A DNA stretch of 28,770 nucleotides, from positions 1 through 28,770 of the forward strand of contig CAYOFK010000010.1 in assembly GCA_964403185.1 (NCBI GenBank), given 5' to 3'. The position numbers and the translations under genes are program-made. How positions within the stretch are numbered: the stretch's first letter is position 1; each line of letters begins with the position of its first letter. The DNA comes from CAYOFK01 sp964403185 (GTDB lineage Bacteria > Bacteroidota > Bacteroidia > Bacteroidales > VadinHA17). The notes under the pieces are model-generated. The model worked only from the letters and a program-made list of their open reading frames with translations, was not told the DNA's origin and did not search any database. Positions 1-7,477 of this stretch are shown here, piece after piece.

Positions 1-173
1 GAAGCCTTCCGGTAAGCAGCAATGGCTTCACCATAATCCTGAACCTCAAATAAGGAATCGGCATATACAATTTCCTTTTCATAAGTTTTTGTAAGCCTTT
101 TATTATTAAAGTAACTATAGCCAATAAAAATGATCCCAATTAATAATATTCCAATGATTGTATTTTTATCCAT
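1..173 (-). CDS. yidC: YidC-like membrane protein insertase, N-terminal fragment (runs off left edge)
   Basis: The ATG is at 173 and the frame is open to the window edge, giving 57 residues. It starts MDKNTIIGILLIGIIFIGYS, which matches the conserved N-terminal signal-anchor of Bacteroidota YidC (typically MD[KR]NTIIG...). YidC inserts and folds inner-membrane proteins. The gene lies 27 nt after the pyrG stop on the same strand, and pyrG-yidC is a common gene pair in Bacteroidota. After the membrane segment the chain reads ADSLFEVQDYGEAIAAYRKA, which looks like the first helices of a TPR rather than the usual linker. A TPR protein with a similar anchor is therefore the main alternative. The periplasmic and catalytic core is outside the window, so the call rests on the N-terminus and the neighbourhood. 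Confidence 0.6.
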   Translation of the reverse strand, partial: MDKNTIIGILLIGIIFIGYSYFNNKRLTKTYEKEIVYADSLFEVQDYGEAIAAYRKA

Positions 174-200
174 GATTTGCCATTATGATCTTTCAGGAAG

Positions 201-1853
201 CTAACTATTCTTTGTTTCCACGGACGCTTTAATAAAACTCACAAACAGAGGATGGGGATTTAATACAGTGCTTCTGTATTCGGGGTGAAACTGAACGCCC
301 ATATACCATTTGTGATCCGGTATTTCCATTATTTCTATCAGGTTTGAGTCCGGATTTATTCCGGCAGCTTTCATGCCGGCTTTTTCGAATGCTTCCAGAT
401 ATTTATTATTAAATTCGTACCTGTGCCTGTGTCGCTCTGACACCTGGGATTTCTGATAGGTCTGGTAGGCTTTGCTTGGTCTGACAATTTTACAGGTATA
501 GGCTCCCAGGCGCATGGTTCCCCCCTTTTCAGTGAGTTCTTTTTGTTCATCCATTAAATCAATAACCGGATGAGGTGTCCGTGGGTTCATTTCTGTTGAA
601 TCGGCTTTTTCAAGTTTCAGTACATTCCTTGCAAATTCCACCACCGAACATTGCATGCCCAGACATATACCAAGATATGGGATATTGTTTTCCCTGGCAT
701 ACCTGGCGGCTTCAATTTTACCCTGTATACCGCGGTCTCCAAATCCCGGTGCCACGAGGATTCCCTGCAAACCGGTCAATTCTTTTGCAACATTTTCTTC
801 ATTTATCAACTCAGAATGAATATAGACCAGATCTACTTTACATTCATTCAGTGCACCGGCGTGAATAAAGGATTCTGAGATGGATTTATATGCATCATGC
901 AGTTCCACATATTTTCCTATCAATCCGATCCGGGTGGTAATCTTTGGATTTTTTATTTTCTTAACGATGGATTCCCACGGCTTCAGGTCGGGATCGCTTC
1001 CCACTTCAAGGTCGAGTTTCTTCAAAGCTACCTGGTCGAGCTTTTCCTTTTTCATCAGTAAAGGCACTTCATAAATAGTAGAAACGTCCACTGATTCAAT
1101 GACAGATTCCGGAACCACATTGCAAAACAGCGCCACCTTTTTGCGGATCTCCGCGTTCAGGCTTTTTTCCGACCTCAGCACCAATATGTCAGGTTGAATA
1201 CCATTCTCCTGCAGTACTTTAACAGAATGCTGGGTAGGTTTGGTCTTTAGTTCTCCTGTGGCGGACAGATATGGAACCAGGGTTAAATGAACAACCAGGC
1301 AATTATTAGATCCGAGATCCCATTTGAGTTGTCTTACAGATTCAATATAAGGCAGGGATTCGATATCACCGACAGTTCCGCCAATTTCGGTGATTACAAT
1401 ATCGAATTTATTCTGCTTGCCAACATACCTGATCCGGCTTTTAATCTCATCGGTAATGTGAGGGATAACCTGCACCGTTTTACCAAGGTAATCTCCTCTT
1501 CTCTCCTTATTGATAACCGATTGATAAACCTGTCCGGTTGTAACATTATTTGCTTGTGATGTCGGTGTATTCAGGAAGCGTTCATAATGTCCCAGGTCCA
1601 GATCGGTTTCAGCGCCATCCTCTGTCACAAAACACTCGCCATGCTCATAGGGATTCAGGGTTCCCGGATCAACATTAATATACGGATCGAGTTTTTGGAT
1701 GGTCACCTTATATCCCCTGGCCTGAAGCAGTTTGGCAAGGGACGAGGAAATAATTCCTTTTCCAAGGGAGGATGTCACTCCTCCTGTTACAAATATATAC
1801 TTGGTATGCGGCAATTTATATCTTGATTTTTTGGTTAGGGTCTGTGTCTGCAT
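201..1853 (-). CDS. pyrG: CTP synthase
   Basis: CTP synthase aminates UTP to CTP using ATP and glutamine, the last step of de novo cytidine nucleotide synthesis in the cytosol. The 550-residue chain is full length for the family. The N-terminal synthetase domain begins with KYIFVTGGVTSSLGKGI near residue 18 (P-loop-like ATP site) and continues with the conserved DPYINVDPGTLNPYEHGE segment. The C-terminal class I glutamine amidotransferase domain has the nucleophile Cys397 in GICLGMQC and the His523/Glu525 pair in QFHPEY. The first about 16 residues (MQTQTLTKKSRYKLPH) extend beyond the usual start and may be a poorly conserved tail, but no better in-frame start was seen. It begins 15 nt after the DUF349 gene stop and is followed by the yidC-like gene, so the three are probably co-transcribed. 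Confidence 0.97.
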   Translation of the reverse strand: MQTQTLTKKSRYKLPHTKYIFVTGGVTSSLGKGIISSSLAKLLQARGYKVTIQKLDPYINVDPGTLNPYEHGECFVTEDGAETDLDLGHYERFLNTPTSQANNVTTGQVYQSVINKERRGDYLGKTVQVIPHITDEIKSRIRYVGKQNKFDIVITEIGGTVGDIESLPYIESVRQLKWDLGSNNCLVVHLTLVPYLSATGELKTKPTQHSVKVLQENGIQPDILVLRSEKSLNAEIRKKVALFCNVVPESVIESVDVSTIYEVPLLMKKEKLDQVALKKLDLEVGSDPDLKPWESIVKKIKNPKITTRIGLIGKYVELHDAYKSISESFIHAGALNECKVDLVYIHSELINEENVAKELTGLQGILVAPGFGDRGIQGKIEAARYARENNIPYLGICLGMQCSVVEFARNVLKLEKADSTEMNPRTPHPVIDLMDEQKELTEKGGTMRLGAYTCKIVRPSKAYQTYQKSQVSERHRHRYEFNNKYLEAFEKAGMKAAGINPDSNLIEIMEIPDHKWYMGVQFHPEYRSTVLNPHPLFVSFIKASVETKNS

Positions 1854-1868
1854 CTTCAGAGTGTTCCA

Positions 1869-3971
1869 TCAAACTGAATCAAAATCATCAATCATTTTTA
1901 TTTTATCCTGGAATATTTTCAGATTTTGTTTAGCACGCATAATCTTATTATTGATATCCTTAATCATGGGATCGGCATTTTTTGATTTGGTAAAGAAACC
2001 AATATTATTTTCCCAGACCACGATATCACTTTCCAGCTTTTTAACCCGGATGGCATACTTTTCGCGTTCGGTCTCTAATTTCGAGTCTGACCCGGTGCCG
2101 GCAGATAATTCCGCCAGCTTATTTTTATATTTTAACATTTCCTTCTTACTGTCGTCCAGTTCCAGTTTATCGAACAGTTTATTCACTGTATTCCGGTATT
2201 TTTGGGAGATATTTTCTTTTTCTTTCAAAGGAACGAATCCTATTTCAGACCAACGGCGCTGGAATTTCTGAAGATTACTGAAATTCTCATCCAGGTTATC
2301 ACCAAACTTATAGGCTTCAATTTCCCCGATGAGTTTTATCTTCAGGTCCAGGTTTTCCTGGTAGGTCTTGTCGATATTTGAATAATAATCAGATTTCCGG
2401 TTAAAGAAGGTATCGCAGGCTGCTCTGAACCGTTTCCATATCTGGTCTGCATATTTTTTGGGTACGGGACCAATTTCTTTCCATTGTTTTTGCAGTTGGA
2501 TGAGGTCCTCCGTGGTTTTTTTCCACTCACTGCTTTCCTGAAGACCTTCAGCCTGGATACACAGACCCTTTTTCAGCTGCAAATTATTCTGTTGAATCTC
2601 TTTATTTTCCGTATAGAATCCGCGTTTATTCTCAAAGAAAGCATCACAGGCTTTCCGGAATCTTTCATAAATCAGGGTATTGTGTTTTTTGGGTGCAAAC
2701 CCAATGGTTTTCCATGCTTTCTGGATGTCAATTATTTGTTTTGATTTTCGCTCCCAGTCTTTATGTGAATTCAGCTCATGGGTAAGGATCTCTTCAACCT
2801 CTTCGCAAAGTTTCGTTTTTTCTTCAAGATTTTTCCTCAATGAAGATTTGAGGTTCTCAAAATGTTGCTGGTGTCTTTTATTGATCCTGGATGTGGCCTG
2901 GCGAAAACGCTCCCATAGTTCATCTTTTGATTCCCTGGGAACCGGTCCGATCTCACGCCATCGTTCATGAAACTTTTGCAATGTTTTAAAAGCGTTTACA
3001 ATATTCTCTTCAAGCAGAAGATTTTCTGTTTTTTCGCAAAGTGCCATCTTAATTTCCATGTTTTTCCGAAGGTCCAGATCGCGCAGTTCTTTGTTGATCT
3101 TTATGAAGTCATAAAATTTCTCCACATGATAATGGTAATTCTCCCAAAGGTCTTTCAGTTTAGATTGAGGAACCAGCCCAACAGTCCGCCACCGGTTTTG
3201 AAGTTCACGGAATTCCTGGAAGGTTTTATTAATGGATTCTTCCTTATTGATCAAACTCTCGATACTCTGAATGATGGCAAACTTTTCTTCAAGATTGGCC
3301 TGTTTCTGAAGTTCTTGCTGTTTGTTAAAATCAGATTTACGCTTTTTATACTGATTTAAATAACCCTTCAATTGTTCCTCTCCCGGGTCAATACCGGGAT
3401 TAAAATCCTTAGGATTTCCACCTTCTTTAATAAAGTCTGCCTGTTTCTTATCGATTTCTTTTTTAAGCTTTTTATAAAAGCTGATCTTAATCAGTTCGAT
3501 ATCCTGTCTGACTTCCTGAACCGGCCGGTCTGCAACCAGAATTGAAAGAGTGCTCAGGAGCTCATCCTGAGAAAATCTGGAGTAATCCACTTCCTTAATC
3601 CCTGTCTGATCATCGTCGGTTTCGTCAGTTTTGGGTTGGTTCCCGGGTTTATATTCTGCCACATCCTGAGAGGGATCAACAGCCGGTTTTTCAGGTTCCG
3701 GTTCCGGGATCCCGGATTCAGCCTGAGTTGCTGCTTTTTTATTTGAAGGGGAAGTTTTACCGGCCTTTTTTACAGGTTCTGTTAGATTCGACTTCTCAGG
3801 ATCCGGCTCTGCGCTACCATCCTGTGTCAACTTATCTCCGGATGAAGCAATCGTAACATCTCCGGAAGAAGAAGGATCAGGTTTCTTTTTTTTTGTCTCC
3901 GGTGCCGTCTGGTTGTCAAGTGCTTGAACATTCTCCTCCGGCACATCTTTTTTTACATCTTTTTTATCCAT
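1869..3971 (-). CDS. DUF349 repeat protein with disordered N-terminus
   Basis: The protein has 700 residues. Residues 1 to about 130 are rich in Lys, Glu, Pro, Ser and Asp and look disordered. Five DUF349 repeats follow, at roughly 225-290, 300-372, 380-455, 460-530 and 538-605. Each carries the core pattern W-x-x-[IV]-G-x-[VA]-P then W/Y-x-[RK]-[FY]-R and a following aromatic helix, for example RWREIGPVPRESKDELWERF. The C-terminal about 90 residues are a Lys/Glu/Leu-rich predicted coiled coil. DUF349 proteins are common in Bacteroidota and Actinobacteria; I know of no established biochemical role. There is no signal peptide, so it is probably cytosolic. It heads the cluster with pyrG (15 nt gap). 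A large imperfect palindrome lies about 45 bp upstream of its ATG. Confidence 0.85.
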   Translation of the reverse strand: MDKKDVKKDVPEENVQALDNQTAPETKKKKPDPSSSGDVTIASSGDKLTQDGSAEPDPEKSNLTEPVKKAGKTSPSNKKAATQAESGIPEPEPEKPAVDPSQDVAEYKPGNQPKTDETDDDQTGIKEVDYSRFSQDELLSTLSILVADRPVQEVRQDIELIKISFYKKLKKEIDKKQADFIKEGGNPKDFNPGIDPGEEQLKGYLNQYKKRKSDFNKQQELQKQANLEEKFAIIQSIESLINKEESINKTFQEFRELQNRWRTVGLVPQSKLKDLWENYHYHVEKFYDFIKINKELRDLDLRKNMEIKMALCEKTENLLLEENIVNAFKTLQKFHERWREIGPVPRESKDELWERFRQATSRINKRHQQHFENLKSSLRKNLEEKTKLCEEVEEILTHELNSHKDWERKSKQIIDIQKAWKTIGFAPKKHNTLIYERFRKACDAFFENKRGFYTENKEIQQNNLQLKKGLCIQAEGLQESSEWKKTTEDLIQLQKQWKEIGPVPKKYADQIWKRFRAACDTFFNRKSDYYSNIDKTYQENLDLKIKLIGEIEAYKFGDNLDENFSNLQKFQRRWSEIGFVPLKEKENISQKYRNTVNKLFDKLELDDSKKEMLKYKNKLAELSAGTGSDSKLETEREKYAIRVKKLESDIVVWENNIGFFTKSKNADPMIKDINNKIMRAKQNLKIFQDKIKMIDDFDSV

Positions 3972-4016
3972 CGTAGTATCAATTTACGCCTGCCTTCCCA
4001 CAGGGTAAAAGGGAAA

Positions 4017-4099
4017 GTAGCTAACACGCATTATTACCTGTCGGTGAGATAACTTCGCTAAGTTCATGAATAATGCGGGTTAACATAGACTCAGGCTAC
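4017..4099. repeat. 83-bp imperfect palindrome upstream of the DUF349 gene
   Basis: An outer GTAGC (4017-4021) pairs with GCTAC (4095-4099). Inside it, TAAC-A-CGCATTATT (4022-4035) pairs with AATAATGCG-G-GTTA (4069-4082), 13 pairs with one mismatch. The apex holds a smaller AACTT-CGCT-AAGTT hairpin. It resembles a REP/MITE-like intergenic palindrome more than a terminator, since no T-run follows on either strand. The rest of 3972-4324 holds a copy of the hairpin repeat at 4161 and no credible ORF. Confidence 0.6.
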
Positions 4100-4160
4100 G
4101 AAAATATATATTTCACCGCGAATACTCAAAGAAAATAACAGAATTAATAGGGGATTCTCC

Positions 4161-4250
4161 TGTAGATCGACTTTGTAAGTCGATAAGCGATTTAAAAAAT
4201 CGCTCTACACACAGTCCGCTGTTTGTTTCATAGCAATGTAACAATTCAGC
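4161..4250. repeat. Dispersed hairpin repeat, copy 1 (two hairpins closed by an outer stem)
   Basis: TGTAG (4161-4165) pairs with CTACA (4205-4209). Between them are two perfect 8-bp hairpins: ATCGACTT-TGT-AAGTCGAT (4166-4184) and AGCGATTT-AAA-AAATCGCT (4186-4204), separated by one A. The whole folds as a compact three-way junction. A tail containing AGTCCG and AGCAATGTAACA follows and matches copy 2 (5438-5522). Related copies are at 7248 and 24765. Confidence 0.75.
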
Positions 4251-4324
4251 ATCCGGGCACCATAATCATATCATTAGTAATGTAGTGGTTATTTTCGGTC
4301 ATTAAGTTGTAATTCACAACTAAC

Positions 4325-5383
4325 TTACCAACCAACACTCATTGCAAAAAAACCAATTACGATGGCTATCAGCAAGTTAATAAATTTCATGTAGATAAAA
4401 CTCCGTTTCGATTCCGCCAGAAGCGGCAGGCTACCATGTCCATCCTGAACAATTGAATTCACCAGTAAAACACTTAATGGTATGGTTCCGGAAACAAACA
4501 ATGAGATAAATACCAGGTGGGGACCTGAAGTGGGTAACAATCCCACTCCCGCAGCCAGCAGAATGACCCAAAATAAATTGGAGCTGATCCATCCCTGAAT
4601 CTCGAGACGGTCTTCGATAAAATGTAACACGATAAGAGTCCCCAGGGTCCATAGAAAGATCCTCAGGAAATGTTTTTTGATGATGTGTTCCCAGATATGG
4701 TTTGTTAAAAAATGTTCAGGAACAGTAGTCACAATAAGCAGGGTAACCAGCCCACTGACGAATAGTACGATCCGTACCCAGTCCCACTCATTTGGGCCTA
4801 TCTCACCAATGCTGACAAGAATAATAAAAAACATAAATCCCAGAATCAGAAGGGCCCTGGTAAATGTAACTTTCAATAGCTGTGGTATTATCAGTTCCTT
4901 CCGGAAGCAGCTACATTGGTGATCGTCAGTATGTATATGAAACCGGTGGCCTTCATGGAAGGGCTGGTAACGTGCAATTCCCGGAATAAGATTCAACACG
5001 AATCCTGTGGTTATAGCCAGACCCAGTATAATTACGGTGATAAACAGGTAGGTTTCAGGAATCATAGCCATCATAATAAAAGCCTCATCACCAAAAGTAG
5101 CTATCATCACGGTCACCAGCGAAGCAAAATTCATCACGCGGTGCGCATAAAGCGATACTACTGTAAAAGTTCCAAGACAACCCGGAAGGATGCCAAAAAA
5201 ACCGGCAAACAGGATCTGAAGCCAACTGGAGGACCTCAGATGCTTGCTCCAACTTCCCCTGGTTTGAACATTGAGATACTCAATAATGAGCATGATGACC
5301 ATGACAAAACTGGTAATCAGAATGGCATGGCGTACCGGATCAATAAAATTGAGTTCTTCGCTGTGTTGAAGGTCTGATAGCAT
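4325..5383 (-). CDS. Putative ArsP_2-family heavy-metal (manganese/arsenic) exporter
   Basis: The 352-residue protein is almost entirely membrane-spanning, with about ten hydrophobic segments. It has the motifs I associate with the ArsP_2 family (PF11449, also called putative manganese transporter): FGILPGCLGTFTVVSLYAHR at 63-82, ATFGDEAFIMMAMIP at 95-109 in the first half, and GVGLLPTSGPHLVFISLF in the second half, an inverted-repeat-like architecture. A hydrophilic loop at about 143-159 is rich in His, Asp and Cys (HEGHRFHIH then DDHQCSC) and is a plausible metal-binding site. It should act in the inner membrane as an efflux permease. The substrate is uncertain, and Mn or As is only the family guess. 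It stands alone between two repeat-bearing intergenic regions, with no metalloregulator beside it. Confidence 0.75.
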   Translation of the reverse strand: MLSDLQHSEELNFIDPVRHAILITSFVMVIMLIIEYLNVQTRGSWSKHLRSSSWLQILFAGFFGILPGCLGTFTVVSLYAHRVMNFASLVTVMIATFGDEAFIMMAMIPETYLFITVIILGLAITTGFVLNLIPGIARYQPFHEGHRFHIHTDDHQCSCFRKELIIPQLLKVTFTRALLILGFMFFIILVSIGEIGPNEWDWVRIVLFVSGLVTLLIVTTVPEHFLTNHIWEHIIKKHFLRIFLWTLGTLIVLHFIEDRLEIQGWISSNLFWVILLAAGVGLLPTSGPHLVFISLFVSGTIPLSVLLVNSIVQDGHGSLPLLAESKRSFIYMKFINLLIAIVIGFFAMSVGW

Positions 5384-5437
5384 GGATCATAAAAGTAAGA
5401 AAAAACCTAAAAAGGTTGAGGCTTCCACTTTCGTTAA

Positions 5438-5522
5438 AAGTCGATAAGCGATTTGCAAAATCGCTCTACATGTAGTCCGTTATTGGTTTTAAAGCAATGA
5501 AACAGTTTAACAATTTTGCAAT
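5438..5522. repeat. Dispersed hairpin repeat, copy 2 (left arm degenerate)
   Basis: AAGTCGAT-A is followed by the perfect hairpin AGCGATTT-GCA-AAATCGCT (5447-5465) and CTACA (5466-5470), then an AGTCCG...AGCAATGAAACAG...CAATTTTGCAAT tail. From 5438 it aligns with the right half of copy 1. The left hairpin arm has been replaced by a GAGGCTTCC-x-TTCGTTAAAA sequence that also occurs, inverted, beside copy 4 near 24825-24842. The 5384-5598 gap also holds a small hairpin (TCGGCCCGCT-CTA-AGCGGTCCGA, 5548-5570) and no gene. Confidence 0.7.
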
Positions 5523-5598
5523 CTACCTCAGTAATCATACCACTCCATCGGCCCGCTCTAAGCGGTCCGACGGATAAAACCATATACCTGAGGAATAT

Positions 5599-7071
5599 TT
5601 ATTCCCCCCAAATCATCCGGTAAGTATAGGGGATATTTAATTTCATCCTGTCACGAATAGAACCATTGATCCATTCTTCGGAAAAAGGAACAATCTTCAC
5701 ATATTGTAAAGATGAATTTTTGTTTCTTCCATACTTGTAATCATATGGAAATTCACCTTCCTCATCAATCACATTCTCATCCAGCAATTGATTTGGTACA
5801 GAAATAAAAAACCGGCTGTTTGTGTTTTCATCAGTCCCCCATAAGTCCTTTTCGGCTAAATACAGATAAAGTTCTGAGGCCAGAGATTTTGAAGGATCAA
5901 CAAACCGGATATTTTCATCAACCATTGCATCATAGGTTTCATTCAATCCCTTCAGATAAAGAAAATGCTCTTTGATTTGCTCCCCGAAGTAAGGATAATG
6001 TGTGCATCCCAGAATCACTCTTGATAACTTTCTGTCAGGAAATTCATCCAATGCTTTCATTAATAGATGGGTAACCATATACTTAATATAGTTACCGACA
6101 GAATTGAGTTGAACGTGAATTAATTCACCCTTTTCATCATATTCGGTCATAAGGCTATTTCCACCCTCAAAGTTATATTCATCCCAAAGTGCGGTATCGA
6201 TCTGATAGCCGGGATGACCGACATCCGGTCCCTGATAAACCCGGTTATCCCTTGGTCCTGAGGCCTCCGGGTTGATATAATTAAGATCACCATCAATAGC
6301 GCCTGCCAATCCTATGCCTGCCTGCTGTACAACTGCAATTTCTTCATCAGGAAATTCATTTTTGAAATTTCTTCTTATCGATCTTGGATAACCTCCGGAA
6401 GAACAAGTTCCCTCTGTAGCCAAAACTCCTACAATTATTTCACCAGACTCTTCCATATCCGATAACACTGCCATAGAACCTGCATCAATAATTCCCATAA
6501 TCCGGATATCCAAACCCCAAAAATCCAAAGCTTTCCGTACGGTATTATAACCATATGCGGTTGCCGTATTACATGCAATCACAATAGCCTTGACAGCTTC
6601 TTTATCATCCCTTGCAATTGAATCTCCTGGTGAGGTATAATAGGAGTTCCCAAGAAGAAATCGAATATCCTTAATTACCAGTTCCCTCAAAAACTCCGCT
6701 TTTCCTTCTGAGTCATATCGTCCGTAAGGCATATTAGCTTCATCGGCAAGGTAGATAAACCGTTCTGAACTAAAATCCGGAATTCCATCACTCCCTTTAC
6801 TTTGGTAATTATTGTTGTATTCATCTAACTCATAAATTGTATTTAACACTGCAAGGCCCCCTGTTCCTGAGTCAAAAATTCCAATAGGCAAAGAATTCCT
6901 TTCTTTCGGATAATCATGTATGGGAACATAAAAGGGACTGGTTTGATCATTTAATATCTCTGATAAAATTTGAAACTCCCCATTAATTTGAGCATCCTGG
7001 CGATTACAAGCCAAAAGAAGAATTAAAGAGAAAAAGAAAAGGAAATTTGCGATCATGTTAAAATTCTTCAT
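5599..7071 (-). CDS. Lipoprotein with Asp/Glu racemase (MurI-like) domain
   Basis: The 490-residue protein begins with a lipoprotein signal peptide: a hydrophobic stretch at residues 7-20 and the lipobox LLAC with Cys22. A racemase fold follows with all the glutamate racemase hallmarks: IGIFDSGTGGLAVL (63-76, Asp67/Ser68), ANMPYGRY (112-119, compare the CPYG motif), AIVIACNTATAYGYNTVR with catalytic Cys167, GVLATEGT (215-222) and the second catalytic Cys356 in ILGCTHYPYFGEQI. MurI is normally a soluble cytosolic enzyme of about 265 residues. This one is exported, has roughly 50-80 extra residues between the two halves (about 255-340) and a C-terminal extension of about 100. It could racemise Asp, Glu or a relative in the periplasm, or be a hydantoin-racemase-like enzyme; the substrate is unknown. 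The residues after the Cys are not strongly acidic, so surface export is not indicated. It is transcribed alone. Confidence 0.8.
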   Translation of the reverse strand: MKNFNMIANFLFFFSLILLLACNRQDAQINGEFQILSEILNDQTSPFYVPIHDYPKERNSLPIGIFDSGTGGLAVLNTIYELDEYNNNYQSKGSDGIPDFSSERFIYLADEANMPYGRYDSEGKAEFLRELVIKDIRFLLGNSYYTSPGDSIARDDKEAVKAIVIACNTATAYGYNTVRKALDFWGLDIRIMGIIDAGSMAVLSDMEESGEIIVGVLATEGTCSSGGYPRSIRRNFKNEFPDEEIAVVQQAGIGLAGAIDGDLNYINPEASGPRDNRVYQGPDVGHPGYQIDTALWDEYNFEGGNSLMTEYDEKGELIHVQLNSVGNYIKYMVTHLLMKALDEFPDRKLSRVILGCTHYPYFGEQIKEHFLYLKGLNETYDAMVDENIRFVDPSKSLASELYLYLAEKDLWGTDENTNSRFFISVPNQLLDENVIDEEGEFPYDYKYGRNKNSSLQYVKIVPFSEEWINGSIRDRMKLNIPYTYRMIWGE

Positions 7072-7103
7072 GTCAAAACAAGATTTAGAATTAATTAATA
7101 CCG

Positions 7104-7135
7104 AATAATTTCAATTAAACCTGGTTGAAATTATT
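7104..7135. promoter_or_regulatory. Perfect 11-bp inverted repeat, operator-like
   Basis: AATAATTTCAA (7104-7114) and TTGAAATTATT (7125-7135) form a perfect dyad with a 10-bp spacer. Its near edge is 33 bp upstream of the ATG of the racemase-like lipoprotein (minus strand). Arm length and spacing fit a dimeric regulator site; an RNA hairpin is the alternative. No terminator-type T-run follows. Confidence 0.45.
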
Positions 7136-7247
7136 AAAATTCAACTAAAATGTAAGGGGTTTGGAAATTATTCCCTTGTAATGGCCTTGCTTTTATATTA
7201 GGTCCGGGAATAGAATTAGAGGGTCACCAGGATTTCTCTGAAACCCA

Positions 7248-7320
7248 ATCGACTTACAAAGTCGATCTACAAAAACTTCACTATTTTTTTAGTAATGGAA
7301 TAATTTAACAATTTGGCAAT
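7248..7320. repeat. Dispersed hairpin repeat, copy 3 (single hairpin)
   Basis: The perfect hairpin ATCGACTT-ACA-AAGTCGAT (7248-7266) is followed by CTACA (7267-7271). The tail AGTAATGGAATAATTTAACA then ATTTGGCAAT (to 7320) aligns with the tail of copy 2. The second hairpin is missing. The upstream flank (GAGGGT...CTGAAA) resembles the flank of copy 4. The tail supplies the TTTG used as the -33 element of the ilv promoter candidate. Confidence 0.65.
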
Positions 7321-7342
7321 TAAAAAATAAGTTTTACTTTTA
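7312..7342 (+). promoter_or_regulatory. Candidate promoter of the ilv-leu operon (Bacteroidetes type)
   Basis: TTTG at 7312-7315, a 19-bp spacer, then TACTTTTA at 7335-7342. This is 4/4 and 7 of 8 (last position A instead of G) against the Bacteroidota primary sigma consensus TTTG / TAnnTTTG. It predicts a start near 7348, some 17 nt before the leader-peptide ATG. It is inferred from spacing and sequence only. Confidence 0.55.
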
Positions 7343-7364
7343 CCCGCTCAATTGCGCAGATATC

Positions 7365-7418
7365 ATGCATCAATTCTTTATCATACTTATCTCTCTGATC
7401 CTTGCATTCAAGCAATGA
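7365..7418 (+). CDS. ilv-leu operon leader peptide (attenuation)
   Basis: This is a 17-codon ORF, MHQFFIILISLILAFKQ then TGA. Four residues are Ile and three are Leu (7 of 17), clustered at positions 6-13, which are the end products of the operon that follows. It lies between the promoter candidate and an intrinsic terminator, and the operon starts 94 nt after its stop. The ribosome would act as the sensor: stalling at Ile/Leu codons when charged tRNA is scarce would favour the antiterminator. No Val codons are present. It has no Shine-Dalgarno, as usual in this phylum. Short ORFs can occur by chance, but codon content, position and the flanking alternative hairpins together make it convincing. 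Confidence 0.75.
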   Translation: MHQFFIILISLILAFKQ

Positions 7419-7420
7419 CA

Positions 7421-7477
7421 GGAAAGTGATATATGCACATAATATAAAGCTTTCCACAAAACGGAAAGTTTTTTTTT
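7421..7477 (+). terminator. Attenuator of the ilv-leu operon: antiterminator / intrinsic terminator pair
   Basis: The terminator is CTTTCC (7450-7455), loop ACAAAAC, GGAAAG (7463-7468), then nine T (7469-7477); flanking A and T bases extend the stem to about 10 pairs. An identical GGAAAG at 7421-7426, just after the leader stop, can pair instead with the same CTTTCC, helped by TATA/TATA (7430-7433 with 7443-7446). This forms a mutually exclusive antiterminator. Within the leader ORF, ATCCTT (7398-7403) can pair with AAGTGAT (7424-7430, one bulge) and block the antiterminator. This is the classical 1:2, 2:3, 3:4 arrangement. Confidence 0.75.

Noticed and set aside
5548..5570. Hairpin TCGGCCCGCT/AGCGGTCCGA as terminator of the racemase gene
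   Set aside because: The stem is good apart from one mismatch, but no T-run follows on the minus strand; it may be another intergenic repeat.
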